A DNA stretch of 64,000 nucleotides from Labia minor (taxonomy: Eukaryota; Arthropoda; Insecta; Dermaptera; Spongiphoridae): assembly GCA_963082975.1 (NCBI GenBank), contig OY720344.1:60974546-61038545 (forward strand), read 5' to 3'. Positions 12,059 to 22,259 of the stretch are shown here, piece after piece. Below the pieces are notes generated by a model. The model saw only the letters and a list, made by a program, of their open reading frames with translations. It did no database searches and was not told the DNA's origin. A program made the translations under genes and the position numbers. Within the stretch, counting starts at the first letter, position 1; every line of letters begins with the position of its first letter.

Positions 12059-12735
12059 TAAGTTGACCTGTGGCCAGGTCCGAACCGACCGACGGTTTGA
12101 AGTAAATTAATTTCCAGCTACAGAAACAATTTCAAATAATTTAAATGTATCTATTAATTAACTAATTAACATAAATATTTTTAATTTATTTTATTTATAA
12201 TATATATGTAAGACCAGGCTGTGACGTCATGAATGGCTGGATGACGTCATATAATTTTAAATTAAGAACAAACTAATAAAGACGATTTTTCTCGAGGATA
12301 AAACCAATACAAAGTGCATGATTCGTGATGATATGTAAAAAATCTCCTCATGTGAAATTTAGTGTGAAAATAACCCTCCCCTTCCTATCGTCGACCGCTA
12401 ATACTACCACTTCTGGTTTCCGGATTTGCACCAAAAGTTGAGCAATTCATCCTACTGATGCATTAAGTAAATATAACAAATTTCATCAAAATCCGTTGAG
12501 CCGTTCAAGCTGTACACATCTATACGAACGGACGGACGGACAGACACACATCATGCTAAAAATACTTTTTTACCGACCGACGATAGTAAGGAAGGTATTG
12601 TTTTCACACCAAATTTCACATGTGGAGATTTTTACTTATCTCCACGAATCATGCATTTTCTTAACAGAAAAAAGTATTTTTAGCATGATGTCTGTCGTCC
12701 GTATAGATGTGCACAGCTTGAACGGCTACCAACCA
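12059..12735 (-). mobile_element. HINE-A copy 1, rearranged
   Basis: The 3' end of HINE-A (TAAGTTGACC with the GACCTGTGGCCAGGTC stem-loop) starts at 12059, and the element runs on the minus strand up to about 12568, through the GACGGAC microsatellite and ATCATGCTAAAAATAC. At 12569 the terminal module appears in the opposite orientation (ACCGACCGACGATAG...). It is followed by an inverted repetition of the microsatellite flank (12667-12735). Other copies have a single orientation, so this copy carries an inversion-duplication or two fused head-to-head fragments. Confidence 0.8.
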
Positions 12736-12739
12736 CGTT

Positions 12740-14565
12740 ATTTTTATCCAATTCTTTTATATCTAGCTTTATATTTTTATATTTTATATTTTATAAATTA
12801 ATTAATTATATCCAACTGTGTAACTCCTTAGAATTCGAAAGTTCTCAGACGCATCAATCACTTCATTGATTTACACCCAATTCTCTCACATCTCTATCTT
12901 AATGTTGTTTATCCAGTGACCATTTACTAATTGGTTTCCCCGTAAATAAACTTCTCATTAGTTTTTTATCACCCTTATTACATTATGCCTAATAGCTCAC
13001 TTGATTCTAATTGTATTGGTAGAAGCAAGCAAAAAAGCCATGCTTTAAAGGCATCTTTTAATTAAAATCTTGATCTTTAATGTCATGGTTTTCTCCTCAG
13101 ATGGTTTGAATATGTTTGATATATAAAGTAATGATTTTTTTTAATAAATTTTAAATACAAGTCCAATATAATGTCACAAAAATGCCGATATTAAAGGAAA
13201 AATGAATACTTATTCTTTATAATTTGGATTATTTTATTAATAGATAAATTTAATATATATATATATATATTAATATATACTGATATTTCAATAAAATTAT
13301 ATATAGATTATGGATATTATTCTTTATATATAATTACTTTTATATATAAAATATATATATTATGTATAAATATTAGTGAAATACATCACCCTGAAGGTAA
13401 TTCAATTATAGAAACATTTCTCATTCTTTCTTTTCAATCTCCCAAAGGGAATAGTAAAAAAAAGTTAAAAAAACAAATTGATTTTAAATACACATTGATT
13501 TATATTATTTTAAATGGATTTGGATGATGGGTTGGAGGTTAGATTTGAATATTTAAATTATAAAAAAAAAATGTAGATATTTTGTCAGAAAATCTTTCTT
13601 GTTAGGGTTGATAAAGATACCTTTTGTGTGTGTGAGTGTTAGTGTGTTTGGTGCCCTATGGCAGTATTTGTGAAGGTGAGTACGGGGTGGTTAAGAGGGA
13701 GGAGGATGGTTTTCTCTACCAGCCGCATATTAATGGCCTACTAGTATCGGACCAAGTGTGCAAGGATCCTAATCGGTCCGTGAGTGGTTCATATAGCGTT
13801 TATAGGAAACAGGATAAGAGTCTCGAACCAATTTAACTTGGAAAGGTTTCTTGATGTAGTGCTGGTCGAGTAGTGTAGGATGGGGTATGGGGAGGTGGGA
13901 ATAGTCCCTGAAATTGAGCTCCCTAGAGAATGAGAGAGAGGGAGAGAGGAAGGGAGATAAAATAAGGATACCTTTTGCCTCTCACCTAAGCGGATATAAT
14001 TATGTTCAGAGTGAGACTGTCTGTGTATGTGTTTATACTGACAAGTAAACAAAACATTCATTAACAATTCAATAAAAATATGTTATCCATTTAAAGAAAT
14101 ACATTTTAGACATACATATAATAAATAAATTTGAAAAAGTTCAAACCCATTTTATCAATTTGTATTTAATTAAATATAAATTGGATTTTAACAATATCTA
14201 TACTAATGTGTTAATTAAAAAATAAATGTTAGAGATATTCGTTATCAGTAGGTATAAATGTTAAATGTGTGCCCCTGAGCTCCAAATGAAAGATTGTTAA
14301 ATTCATCTCACATATAAAACAGCATGTGATGAGATAGACCCCCAAATTGAAGTCTGAAGAAATTCTTTAAGAAATTTCAACAAAACTGGTCTTTGTAAAA
14401 AAAAGTCTGGAATAACAAACTATATCTTAAAATTTGAATTCTAAAGACATATACAACATCTTGATTTTTTATATTTATATATTCTACTATAAAAACCTAG
14501 GTAAATAATATCTCATTTATATTTGATTTTATTAAATCAATTCTATTAAGTGCAAGTCTTTTAAA
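12740..14565. other. AT-rich DNA with one GC-richer patch
   Basis: Mostly A/T-rich with a (TA)n tract near 13255-13272. The patch at 13600-14050 is less AT-rich and holds the unrecognised ORF listed separately. A short direct repeat, GATACCTTTTG, occurs near 13616 and 13968 on the two sides of that patch. Confidence 0.5.
13636..13836 (+). CDS. Unrecognised 66-codon ORF or possible exon
   Basis: The frame opens at a GTG and ends at TAA, reading for example EGEYGVVKREEDGFLYQPHI and later DPNRSVSGSYSVYRKQDKSL. Composition is balanced rather than Lys/Asn/Ile-rich as in chance ORFs here, and the DNA is GC-richer than its flanks. No domain is recognised, no ATG is near the start, and no convincing splice sites were placed. 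It may be an exon, part of an unrecognised retroelement, or chance. Confidence 0.25.
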   Translation: MLVCLVPYGSICEGEYGVVKREEDGFLYQPHINGLLVSDQVCKDPNRSVSGSYSVYRKQDKSLEPI

Positions 14566-14570
14566 TAATC

Positions 14571-15421
14571 CTGTAGGGTAGAACCTCGTATTATGAGTGT
14601 CCAGGGGTACGAGTTCTTTGGGTTACAAGATTGAATCCTGTTTCGAATTACGAGTTGCATAAATGCTTTTGGCGGGAATGATTTTTAACTGCGCTGCCTA
14701 TTCTGCGCATCATACGCAGTGTTTGCCTTAGATCAGCAACATTGTACGTTGCTTAAAATTCATCCAAATAGCATGACAAGGTGTCACAAAAAGAATAATC
14801 AACTCTCTGTAGATAAAGTTGTGATCTGTGGTGGTTTTAGAAAGAAACTTAGAAGACGTTGCAAGTGAAAAGGAGGCCATCGAAGAAGTTGTCTCACAAG
14901 GAAAATCTGTAGTATCTCTTCATATAGACGAAACTGACATCGAAGAACTCGTTACAGAATATAGTGAGGACCTTATTTTCGATGAGTTGAAAAATTTAGT
15001 ACATGAACAACTCTAAAAGAAAGTGAGTAAAAGAAAGCCATCCTGATGAACAACCAGCAATTAGGGCTATCTATTTTTTGACAATGTTGCTCATAACTCA
15101 TAACTCATTTAAACTTCATACTAAAAAGTTGTCAAATTCAGATGTCAATTACTTATTTCTTTAAAATATAAACTAATATCATGGAAATAATTTAAATTAG
15201 ATTAATAAATAATTGTTTTAATATTTTATATTAATATATATGTACGTTATTAAAGGCATTAATATATATTGTCTATTATAGAAAATAATTTTTTCATAGT
15301 AATATTTAATTATAAGTCAGGAACAAATTAATTGCATGTATATGAATACTTATGGGAAAACTTGAATGGTGTTACGAACCCAATTTCAGAATGAATTAAA
15401 CTCGTACACGAGGTTTCACTG
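14571..15421 (+). mobile_element. Tigger-like transposon relic with transposase tail
   Basis: The left end reads CTGTAGGGTAGAACCTCGTA and continues with a tract containing TACGAGTTC. The right end, inverted, reads CAGTGAAACCTCGTGTACGA. The shared core AACCTCGT...ACGAG is typical of Tigger/pogo TIRs. The right end is followed by TA. The interior encodes the C-terminal end of a transposase (14828-15016). At about 850 bp it is much shorter than an autonomous element. Confidence 0.72.
14828..15016 (+). pseudogene. Tigger transposase C-terminal fragment
   Basis: The open frame ends HIDETDIEELVTEYSEDLIF, DELKNLVHEQL, stop. The acidic pattern DI.EL.....E.LT..EL..L..EQ is typical of the C-terminal tail of Tigger/jerky-type transposases. 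Upstream sequence (VLERNLEDVASEKEAIEEVV) also looks coding. The HTH and DDE regions are absent. It lies within the TIR-bounded relic 14571-15421. Confidence 0.6.
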
Positions 15422-15424
15422 TAT

Positions 15425-16390
15425 TTATATTTTTATATTTTCTTGTTATGTGAATTAAATAAAGATTCTAACTTTATTTTTGAAATTGATTAAATTGAAA
15501 AAAATTAAAAACATAATAATATAAAACATAAATTATTTGAAATAGGAATAAGAAATTCATACATTTACAATAATTTATGTGATAATATCTAGAGAATAGA
15601 TGAAAAAGATAAAATATATTTTAAAATGTTTATTAACAATTTAAATTATGAAGAAAAAGTAAATGTGGGACATAAAACAGTAGGGACGAGGTAGAGATGA
15701 GATTAGAATAAAATTGTTTGTATATGATTTAATAGTTTATAGAAATTTTTTAAAGATTATATATTATTACAAATTGAACTTTTCTAGGTGTAAATAAGAT
15801 GTTACATAACAATATTTCGTAATTTTAAATTATATATCACATAATTAATATATGTAACAATTTATACTCTATAAATTTTTCCCAATTAGTGTTTTATAGT
15901 ATAAAATGAAGGTTTAAATTTAATACAAGACTAATTGATTGTAGATTGAAGGTTTTAATATAAAATTTGGTTATAAGTTTTATTGAAATTTTATTTACTT
16001 TTTTTTGTAAAACAGGTTAAAAATAGTTATTTAAAATTGATATCATAAGTCTTATAAATTTTAAATATTTTAAACATTTTATAATAAAGAGAAAGGTTAT
16101 AGAAGATTGAGAAAAAAATATATTATATTATATTAATTTTGATATTTAATGATTTTGTTTAGTCATCAGCATTGACATATAAGAATGTCTTCCTTAGTTT
16201 CCTTTCATAAATTCCTTCTTCAATTAAGTTGTATTGAAAATTTTTTATATTCATTCCTTCGATCCGTTTAAATTAGACAAGAGTGGATGATATTGTCATC
16301 AATGTCATTAACTAAACAATAATGGATAATATCAATCCATTTATTAAAAAAAATTACTTATTCATTGAAGATCAAATATTTTATTAATTA
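15425..16390. other. AT-rich DNA, nothing recognised
   Basis: Only A/T-rich low-complexity DNA is seen. Confidence 0.7.
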
Positions 16391-16392
16391 AT

Positions 16393-16660
16393 ATGAACTG
16401 TTTAGGAGGTGGAAGAGATAATATTCTTTTAACAAATATATTATTTTATATTGGCTCTAGGTATGAGGTATCTCCAGAAATAGTTAGGGTTATAAAAGCG
16501 AAAAGGCTGCGAAAGGCAGGGCACGTGGCTAGAATGGGAGAGGAAAAAGATATTGGTAGGGAGACCGATTGGAAGACCAAGGACACGTTGGGTGGATAAT
16601 GTGGGAAGGGACGTGAGAGAGATGGGAGAGCATAGGGATAGATAGGTAGATAGATAGATA
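16393..16660 (+). pseudogene. Non-LTR retrotransposon 3' end (reverse transcriptase C-terminus)
   Basis: The plus strand encodes IVRVIKAKRLRKAGHVARMG, EE, then after a one-base frameshift near 16555 VGRPIGRPRTRWVDNVGRD and VREMGEHRDR. This is the C-terminal end of an arthropod non-LTR polyprotein, after the RT domain. It is 5'-truncated and ends in a (GATA)n tract (about 16638-16664). The same peptide occurs at 36696, 39278 (minus), 47600 and 48111. The tail after GATA is the CTAG-ending repeat listed next. Confidence 0.8.
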
Positions 16661-16663
16661 GAG

Positions 16664-16873
16664 AGATATAACATATACAATAATAATATATAATTAATTT
16701 ACTGATTAAATTAAAATATATTTTAAATAAGAACACAAAAAGAAATGAATGTTTTATGTAATATACTGATTGAAACAAAATGGATGAAAACCTTTTACTA
16801 CTTTCAACCAAATACTATATATCACTCGGCGTACAGGGGGCGGAGCCCCCGTCTAGGTGTTCGGAGCATCTAG
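16664..16873 (+). repeat. CTAG-ending tail repeat (family G), copy 1
   Basis: AT-rich sequence followed by the stem-loop GGGGGCGGAGCCCCC (16836-16850) and the terminus GTCTAGGTG...CATCTAG|T. The same tail follows retrotransposon fragments at 36794 and 48660, always just after GATA units. A terminal CTRR (CTAG) before T with a GC hairpin upstream recalls a Helitron 3' end. The hairpin is further from the end than usual, so this assignment is tentative. Confidence 0.6.
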
Positions 16874-16989
16874 TCTAGTAATTCTATATTAGACAGTTTA
16901 CACATTTTGTTAATTTGATTTAATCTCATTAAATAATCTCATTAAATATTAATATTAAATATTAAATATTAAATTATAAATTTTTGTTA

Positions 16990-17060
16990 ACATGGTGGGG
17001 TTTGAACTATGATCCTCGAATTCAGTAATTCAATAATTTATCGCTGAGCAAACGCCTTCA
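16990..17060 (-). repeat. tRNA-related SINE fragment (S family)
   Basis: On the minus strand a box A-like TTTGCTCAGCGATAAATT is followed by ACTGAATTCGAGGATCATAG and a box B-like AGTTCAAACCCC. It shares the ACTGAA..TGAGGAT..AGTTCAAA core with copies at 53125 and 59940. The cloverleaf is degraded, so it is not a functional tRNA gene. Confidence 0.55.
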
Positions 17061-17273
17061 ACGTGTTTAAGTTTAAGTTTAAAAAAGTATGTTTATTAGC
17101 CAATTTGTGATACATAAAGTTATTTTTTTATCCCAAAACATAATAAAAAGGGTTTACAATAATTTTGACAATCAATTGGTGACCCATGGTCGTAATTAGT
17201 ATACATTTACATTTTTATTTTTACATCGAATATCATTATATACATTCTACATATTTTGAAATATATTTTTTTT

Positions 17274-17404
17274 GAAGTGAAAACTTCTTTAGCGGCGTTG
17301 AGCACTTTTGCGGATGGGGAAAAAATATAGATTTCGCGTGAGATTCCAAAACGACACCGACTCGACCGATATACGCATGCGCAATACGCCAGAATGTTAG
17401 ACAC
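17274..17404 (-). repeat. Repeat family D, copy 1 (terminal hairpin GAAGT/ACTTC)
   Basis: Starts GAAGTGAAAACTTC, a perfect stem of five with a GAAA loop, followed by TTTAGCGGCGTTGAGCAC and GATGGGGAAAAA. The second copy is at 42636-42783. The terminal hairpin is what a HINE 3' end would show on the minus strand, but the matching 5' terminus was not found. Confidence 0.6.
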
Positions 17405-17682
17405 TAAACTTCTGATACATTCTTTACAAAATTTTACATATTTGCCATATTAAATATTATTATTTATATTTACATTAATAATCAGTATTACTAAATTATG
17501 TATATATAAAATAAAATATTTTAATATATTATTATGTGTTAAATTATATTAAATTAATTTCTAATATATTTATATAATTTAAAATTAATTTCTGAATATA
17601 TATATATATATATATATATTAAATTATATACTATATATAATATATTATATAATATATATTTTAATAAATTAATTTTTAAATA

Positions 17683-18235
17683 TGTGTGTGTGTGTGTGTG
17701 TGTGACCGTAAAAATAAAGATATATGTTTGATAATTTTTCACAGGATTAATAATTGTATAAAACTGCTATATATAGAATTTGAGCTTGATAGAATCGCTG
17801 AAAGTACCAGAATTAATTTTTTAACACTGGAAATCTCACGCGCCAACACGTGACGTGGTGCCATCAACAAAGAGCCAAACACTCCACTATCCACTCGACT
17901 ATCTCGCAAATTTGAATTTGATTAAATAATATTTATTAATTTAAATTAAATTAAATTAATTAAATTATAATTTAATAAATATTATTTATAACATCAAAAA
18001 CATCAAAATCTCAACATCGAAAATTGAATTGCTGAAAGTACCAGAATTAATTTTTTTAACACTGGAAATCTCACGCGCCAACATGTGACGTGGTGCCATC
18101 AAAAAAGAGCCAAACTTTCGCTGGTTTAATAAATATTATTTATTAATTTTAATTTATAATTGAATTAATTTAATTTAATTTAAATTAATATATGTTATTT
18201 AATCCAATTCAAATTTGCGAGATATGCTGAATATG
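17683..18235. repeat. Cluster of HINE-C fragments
   Basis: A (GT)n tract (17683-17704) leads into HINE-C 3' body sequence (GACCGTAAAAATAAAGATAT to about 17880). That runs into an inverted HINE-C end (CACTCGACTATCTCGCAAAT, about 17892) and a piece of the inverted 5' part (AAAATCTCAACATCGAAAAT, about 18003-18025). A second 3' body follows (CTGAAAGTACCAG to GCGAGATATG, about 18229). The order and strands show nested or recombined copies. Confidence 0.7.
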
Positions 18236-18239
18236 CTTT

Positions 18240-18550
18240 TAAATAAAAAAAAATTTCAAGAAAGTAATTGGAATTATTAATATTAAGAATCAATAAATAA
18301 ATTTATTAAATATACATTTAAACATGTAAATTAATCTATATATAAATTTAATAAATATTCAAACAATAATTGAAACAATATAAATAAAACGATTCAATAT
18401 TTTACTTACATTGTGATTTATATTTTTATTTTTATTACAACTATTATTATGGGTATGTTATTTTTGGCAGTTTAAAAAAAATTAAAAATATTAATAAAAT
18501 TTATCAAAATAATAAGTTGAAAAGATTTCCAATTATTTTTATTTATTTAT
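18240..18550. other. AT-rich DNA, nothing recognised
   Basis: Only A/T-rich DNA is seen between two repeats. Confidence 0.7.
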
Positions 18551-18551
18551 T

Positions 18552-18779
18552 GTAAATTTTTCAATGTAACCATGGTAACCATAAATAGACTTTTACCAAA
18601 ATATTACTAATTAAATTAATTTTGGATAAATTAATTTTGGATTTAACTAGACTAAAACCTTCCCTGGGACGCCCACAACAATCCCTGAAAGTTTCATCGC
18701 AATCGGACGGGTAGTTTTTGAGTATTTGACAGACACACACACACACAGACAGACAGACAGACAGACATATATATATATA
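18552..18779 (-). repeat. Repeat family B, copy 2
   Basis: Reverse complement of 8187-8400: TGTCTGTCTGTCTG microsatellite, ACCCGTCCGATTGCGATGAA, then TTGTTGTGGGCG and a palindromic GTAACCATGGTTAC-type segment near 18568 (GTAACCATGGTAACC). The family shows the microsatellite plus 'GATGAAA' core shared by several HINE-like repeats. Confidence 0.65.
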
Positions 18780-18862
18780 TTCATACACATCGTATTTTTA
18801 ATATTTTTGTAATAATAATCAGTTTGCTGAAAAAAATAATTATGAATTTTATATATATATAT
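18780..18862. repeat. Repeat family F, left part (target of LTR element)
   Basis: TTCATACACATCGTATTTTT to the (AT)n run matches 42958-43042. The other half of this copy lies at 22138-22254. The LTR retrotransposon split this copy within its internal (AT)n tract. Confidence 0.8.
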
Positions 18863-19606
18863 TGTAATATATAATCCTAAAAAATACATTTTTTATGTAT
18901 ATAAGGGTGCGAAAGCTAGAACTTTCATTTTTGAACACGTGCTAAATTGAAGAAAAAGACGATTGGTCATGGGACATGTGTCTGCACATGTACAGAGACC
19001 CATCCATGTGTTCAAGGTGGGGGAAGGAACGAAGTTTTCATTATTAGTGAAAATGAATATTTAGTTAGTCTTGATCAGGCATTGGAGGGAGGCACACATA
19101 TCCCTGCAGGAAGGACATCATACACAACCCCTTTTTGAGAAATGTTGCTGCACAATAGATGTTCCAGTTAAATCCGCAGGAAGACAATCAGGACTCAAGT
19201 CTCCAATGAACTCTCCATTCCTTTCTTTCATGCTAAGTGATAACACTTTCATAATTAATAATTAATTATAATTGCAATTGCTAAAATATAAATTAAATTT
19301 CTTTTAATTTATATTTCTATTTTTACGGTACCTTTCAATATGTTCTATTTTATATTAATTTCATTATTATCTATTTTGTAAATTTAAGTCTCCTAGTTTT
19401 ATTAAATAAATAATTTGTTATAATTTTATATAAGCATTTCAAATTGAACCTATTCAATCTTATTATTTCCCATATCAACCTGTCGCGGATTCAATAACCC
19501 ATTTAATTATACAAAATTCAATCCAGAGTGCTACCTATTAATTAAACTAATTTTAAACCCAAATTTTCTTATAAAATACCAACCCCCTTATATCTTATAC
19601 ACGACA
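18863..19606 (+). repeat. 5' LTR (744 bp)
   Basis: By direct comparison the first 619 bp (to 19481) show no difference from the 3' LTR. The last ~125 bp carry about ten substitutions and small indels. A TATA box lies at 18898-18905 (TATATAAG), only about 36 bp into the LTR, implying a very short U3. AATAAA at 19405-19410 is a possible poly(A) signal. The 63- and 64-codon ORFs inside are not thought to be genes. Confidence 0.93.
18898..18905 (+). promoter_or_regulatory. LTR TATA box
   Basis: TATATAAG within ATGTATATAAGGGTGCG, duplicated at 21428-21435 in the 3' LTR. It is the best core promoter candidate for transcription of the element through the ORF at 19956. Confidence 0.55.
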
Positions 19607-19955
19607 TGGAGGTCTTCCACCTCGAATTGAATTAAAACTGGAAATGGTTGATTTGGCAAAGTGAAATTGGATACGTTCAGTTTATATATTAATATTAATA
19701 GTTTGAAATATTTTTTTTCTTTTTGTGAAAAATTCAATTTAATTTTTTTTTTTTATTTTAAAAAAAAAAAAAAATTTTTTTTTTTTCTGTTTTATTGAAT
19801 TTTTGTCGGATTTATTTGATTTTGACTTCTTATATTAGTTGATTTTGCGGGATTCTATTTCTGGAAAATTAAAAGCAAATTGCCTATTGTTTATAATATT
19901 CAATTTTTGTCGCGGTAAAAAATTGATATAGTTTTTCATGCCTTTCTGATTATTA

Positions 19956-20948
19956 ATGAATAAAAGTAATAATAATAATAATAATAAAATGCAAACGGCT
20001 AAGGAACCTAGTGTAAAGGAAATGCTCCAACAAATTCTGGACCTAATGTATACTAATTTAAACAGAACGGGGGAGGCAAGCACAAATAGGCAAAATTTAA
20101 AAGAAAATAACCATCTTCAAATCGAAAAAATAGAGGGTCAAAATGTAAATGTATCGTTAATATCCAATATACCCAAGTCAGACAAAATTAAAGAAATAAA
20201 TAATGAATTGGAAAATAGAGAAAGTGAAATAATAGAGCAGGTACCAAAAATATTGAATTTAAAAGAAAGCATTGACCAGGCCCCGGAGGCAATGTCTATT
20301 AGCAATATTCAAATTGCAAAAAATCCAAATTGGAATAACAAAGAAAATATAGAAACAATAGGGGAGGGACCACAGTTGAGAAAATTGAAAGAAAAAATTG
20401 ACACATGCATGAAAATAATTCCCAGTGTCCCGATAAAACAACTTGAAAAGGAAAAGAGGCCAGTTGGCCCATTAAAGATGATTTCCATTGAGCCAGCACA
20501 GGTAAGGTCATGGAAAGAGATGCCTATTGTTCCGGTAAGCAATAGAATAGAAATGAAACTAAAAATAAAAAGGGCAAGTAAGGCAATTGACAAAGTTAAA
20601 ACCCACACCCCCCTTAGGCCCATTCTTATAAGGGTAAATAATAACTATAATTCCATAGTAATAAAAATAAATAATAAAAACAAGACTTCGCACAGTTCGA
20701 GACGTTCGAAGCAATGCACACCTCCCAAATTTTTTTATATAAATAAATTAGAATACAAATACAAAATTAAATATCATATTATATTGGATTATATTAGATC
20801 ATGGCAAATAGCCCCGTCACTTTCTCCACACATAAATAAAATAAGGAGAAAGACATCAAAAAAATGGAAATATTACTTAAAACGGGCGTGGACAAAATTT
20901 AAATTTAAATTGTATAAATTTGTTTTATTTCGGCATATTATTATATAA
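19956..20948 (+). CDS. LTR-element ORF, 330 aa, gag-like by position, family unknown
   Basis: The frame starts MNKSNNNNNNKMQTAKEPSV; a second ATG at residue 12 follows the Asn run (AAT repeats) and could be the real start. Residues 19-40 (SVKEMLQQILDLMYTNLNRT) form a plausible amphipathic helix. Three weak repeats spaced about 42 residues begin near 94 (EQVPKILNLKESID), 137 (EGPQLRKLKEKID) and 179 (EPAQVRSWKEM). The last ~130 residues are strongly Lys/Arg-rich with aromatic residues, suiting nucleic-acid binding. No CCHC zinc knuckle, protease or polymerase motif is visible. By position it is the gag equivalent. The long open frame in such AT-rich DNA suggests recent selection or youth. Function in particle formation is inference only. 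Confidence 0.7.
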   Translation: MNKSNNNNNNKMQTAKEPSVKEMLQQILDLMYTNLNRTGEASTNRQNLKENNHLQIEKIEGQNVNVSLISNIPKSDKIKEINNELENRESEIIEQVPKILNLKESIDQAPEAMSISNIQIAKNPNWNNKENIETIGEGPQLRKLKEKIDTCMKIIPSVPIKQLEKEKRPVGPLKMISIEPAQVRSWKEMPIVPVSNRIEMKLKIKRASKAIDKVKTHTPLRPILIRVNNNYNSIVIKINNKNKTSHSSRRSKQCTPPKFFYINKLEYKYKIKYHIILDYIRSWQIAPSLSPHINKIRRKTSKKWKYYLKRAWTKFKFKLYKFVLFRHIII

Positions 20949-21392
20949 GTTTATTTTTTTTTTTCTCTATTAGTTTTAGGAGGTACCTTAATAATTAGAA
21001 AGAGTGCAAAATTTTATTAATTGTTATAAATTCCTTTTCGATATCCACCGACCACAAAGGTAATCCAAATAAATTCGATTTGATAATTAATAAAAAAAAA
21101 AAAAAAAATAATTAAAATAAAAACAATTTGTTTGAATTTATAAGAAATAGAATTTCGAAAAATTAAATAAGAAAATTAAACCATTTGATGTAATATAAAA
21201 AAAAAAAATAAATAAATTACTGTTATTGTTACGTAAAAATTTAAGTGTTTGTGTTCAGTGCAGTGATATTAAATAATAATTTTTGTCTAAGATACTTAAG
21301 TGAAAAACATTGTGTTTAATAATTATATATAAAAAAAAAAAAAAAAATTATGCATTTCATTTAAATTTTTTTTTTCTCCATAAACTAAAGGA

Positions 21393-22137
21393 TGTAATAT
21401 ATAATCCTAAAAAATACATTTTTTATGTATATAAGGGTGCGAAAGCTAGAACTTTCATTTTTGAACACGTGCTAAATTGAAGAAAAAGACGATTGGTCAT
21501 GGGACATGTGTCTGCACATGTACAGAGACCCATCCATGTGTTCAAGGTGGGGGAAGGAACGAAGTTTTCATTATTAGTGAAAATGAATATTTAGTTAGTC
21601 TTGATCAGGCATTGGAGGGAGGCACACATATCCCTGCAGGAAGGACATCATACACAACCCCTTTTTGAGAAATGTTGCTGCACAATAGATGTTCCAGTTA
21701 AATCCGCAGGAAGACAATCAGGACTCAAGTCTCCAATGAACTCTCCATTCCTTTCTTTCATGCTAAGTGATAACACTTTCATAATTAATAATTAATTATA
21801 ATTGCAATTGCTAAAATATAAATTAAATTTCTTTTAATTTATATTTCTATTTTTACGGTACCTTTCAATATGTTCTATTTTATATTAATTTCATTATTAT
21901 CTATTTTGTAAATTTAAGTCTCCTAGTTTTATTAAATAAATAATTTGTTATAATTTTATATAAGCATTTCAAATTGAACCTATTCAATCTTATTATTTCC
22001 CATATCAACCTACGCGGATTCAATAACCCTTTTAATTATCCAAAATTCATCCAGAGTGCTACCAATTAATTAAACTAATTTTTTATAACCCATTTTTTCT
22101 TATAAAATACCAACCCCCTTATATTTTATATACGACA
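21393..22137 (+). repeat. 3' LTR (745 bp)
   Basis: Starts TGTAATATATAATCC after AAACTAAAGGA, a weak candidate polypurine tract, and ends TACGACA at 22137. See the 5' LTR for the uneven divergence. Confidence 0.93.
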
Positions 22138-22254
22138 ATATATATATATACGTATATAAATTTCATTTTTCTCGTGAAGCTGGTGCGCATTCCGTCTGCT
22201 TTCAAATTTCTTACGCACAAGTTTTCACTTCTGTCGGCCAGTCCCACGACTGCC
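22138..22254. repeat. Repeat family F, right part
   Basis: Continues the copy interrupted by the LTR element: (AT)n, ATTTCATTTTTCTCGTGAAG, GTGCGCATTCCGTCTGCTTT, then a hairpin region (CAAGTTTTCACTTCTG) and CCACGACTGCCAATT. It matches 43041-43152 closely. Confidence 0.8.
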
Positions 22255-22259
22255 AATTC

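Larger units (their letters stand above)
18863..22137 (+). mobile_element. Complete LTR retrotransposon, non-autonomous (single ORF)
   Basis: Two long direct repeats (18863-19606 and 21393-22137) start TGTAATATATAATCC and end ACGACA, so they have TG...CA ends. They flank 1786 bp of internal sequence. The base after the 5' LTR starts TGGAGGTCTTCC, a position and TGG start expected for a tRNA primer-binding site. The flanks are ATAT on both sides, consistent with a 4-bp duplication but inside an AT run. The interior carries one ORF (330 codons) and no protease, RT, RNase H or integrase. It would need enzymes from a relative. Insertion into repeat F is confirmed by the uninterrupted paralogue at 42958-43152. 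Confidence 0.93.

Noticed and set aside
18947-19265. 63- and 64-codon ORFs duplicated at 18947/19071 and 21477/21601
   Set aside because: They are duplicated because they lie in the two LTRs. They overlap each other and show no protein-like features, so they are probably not genes.
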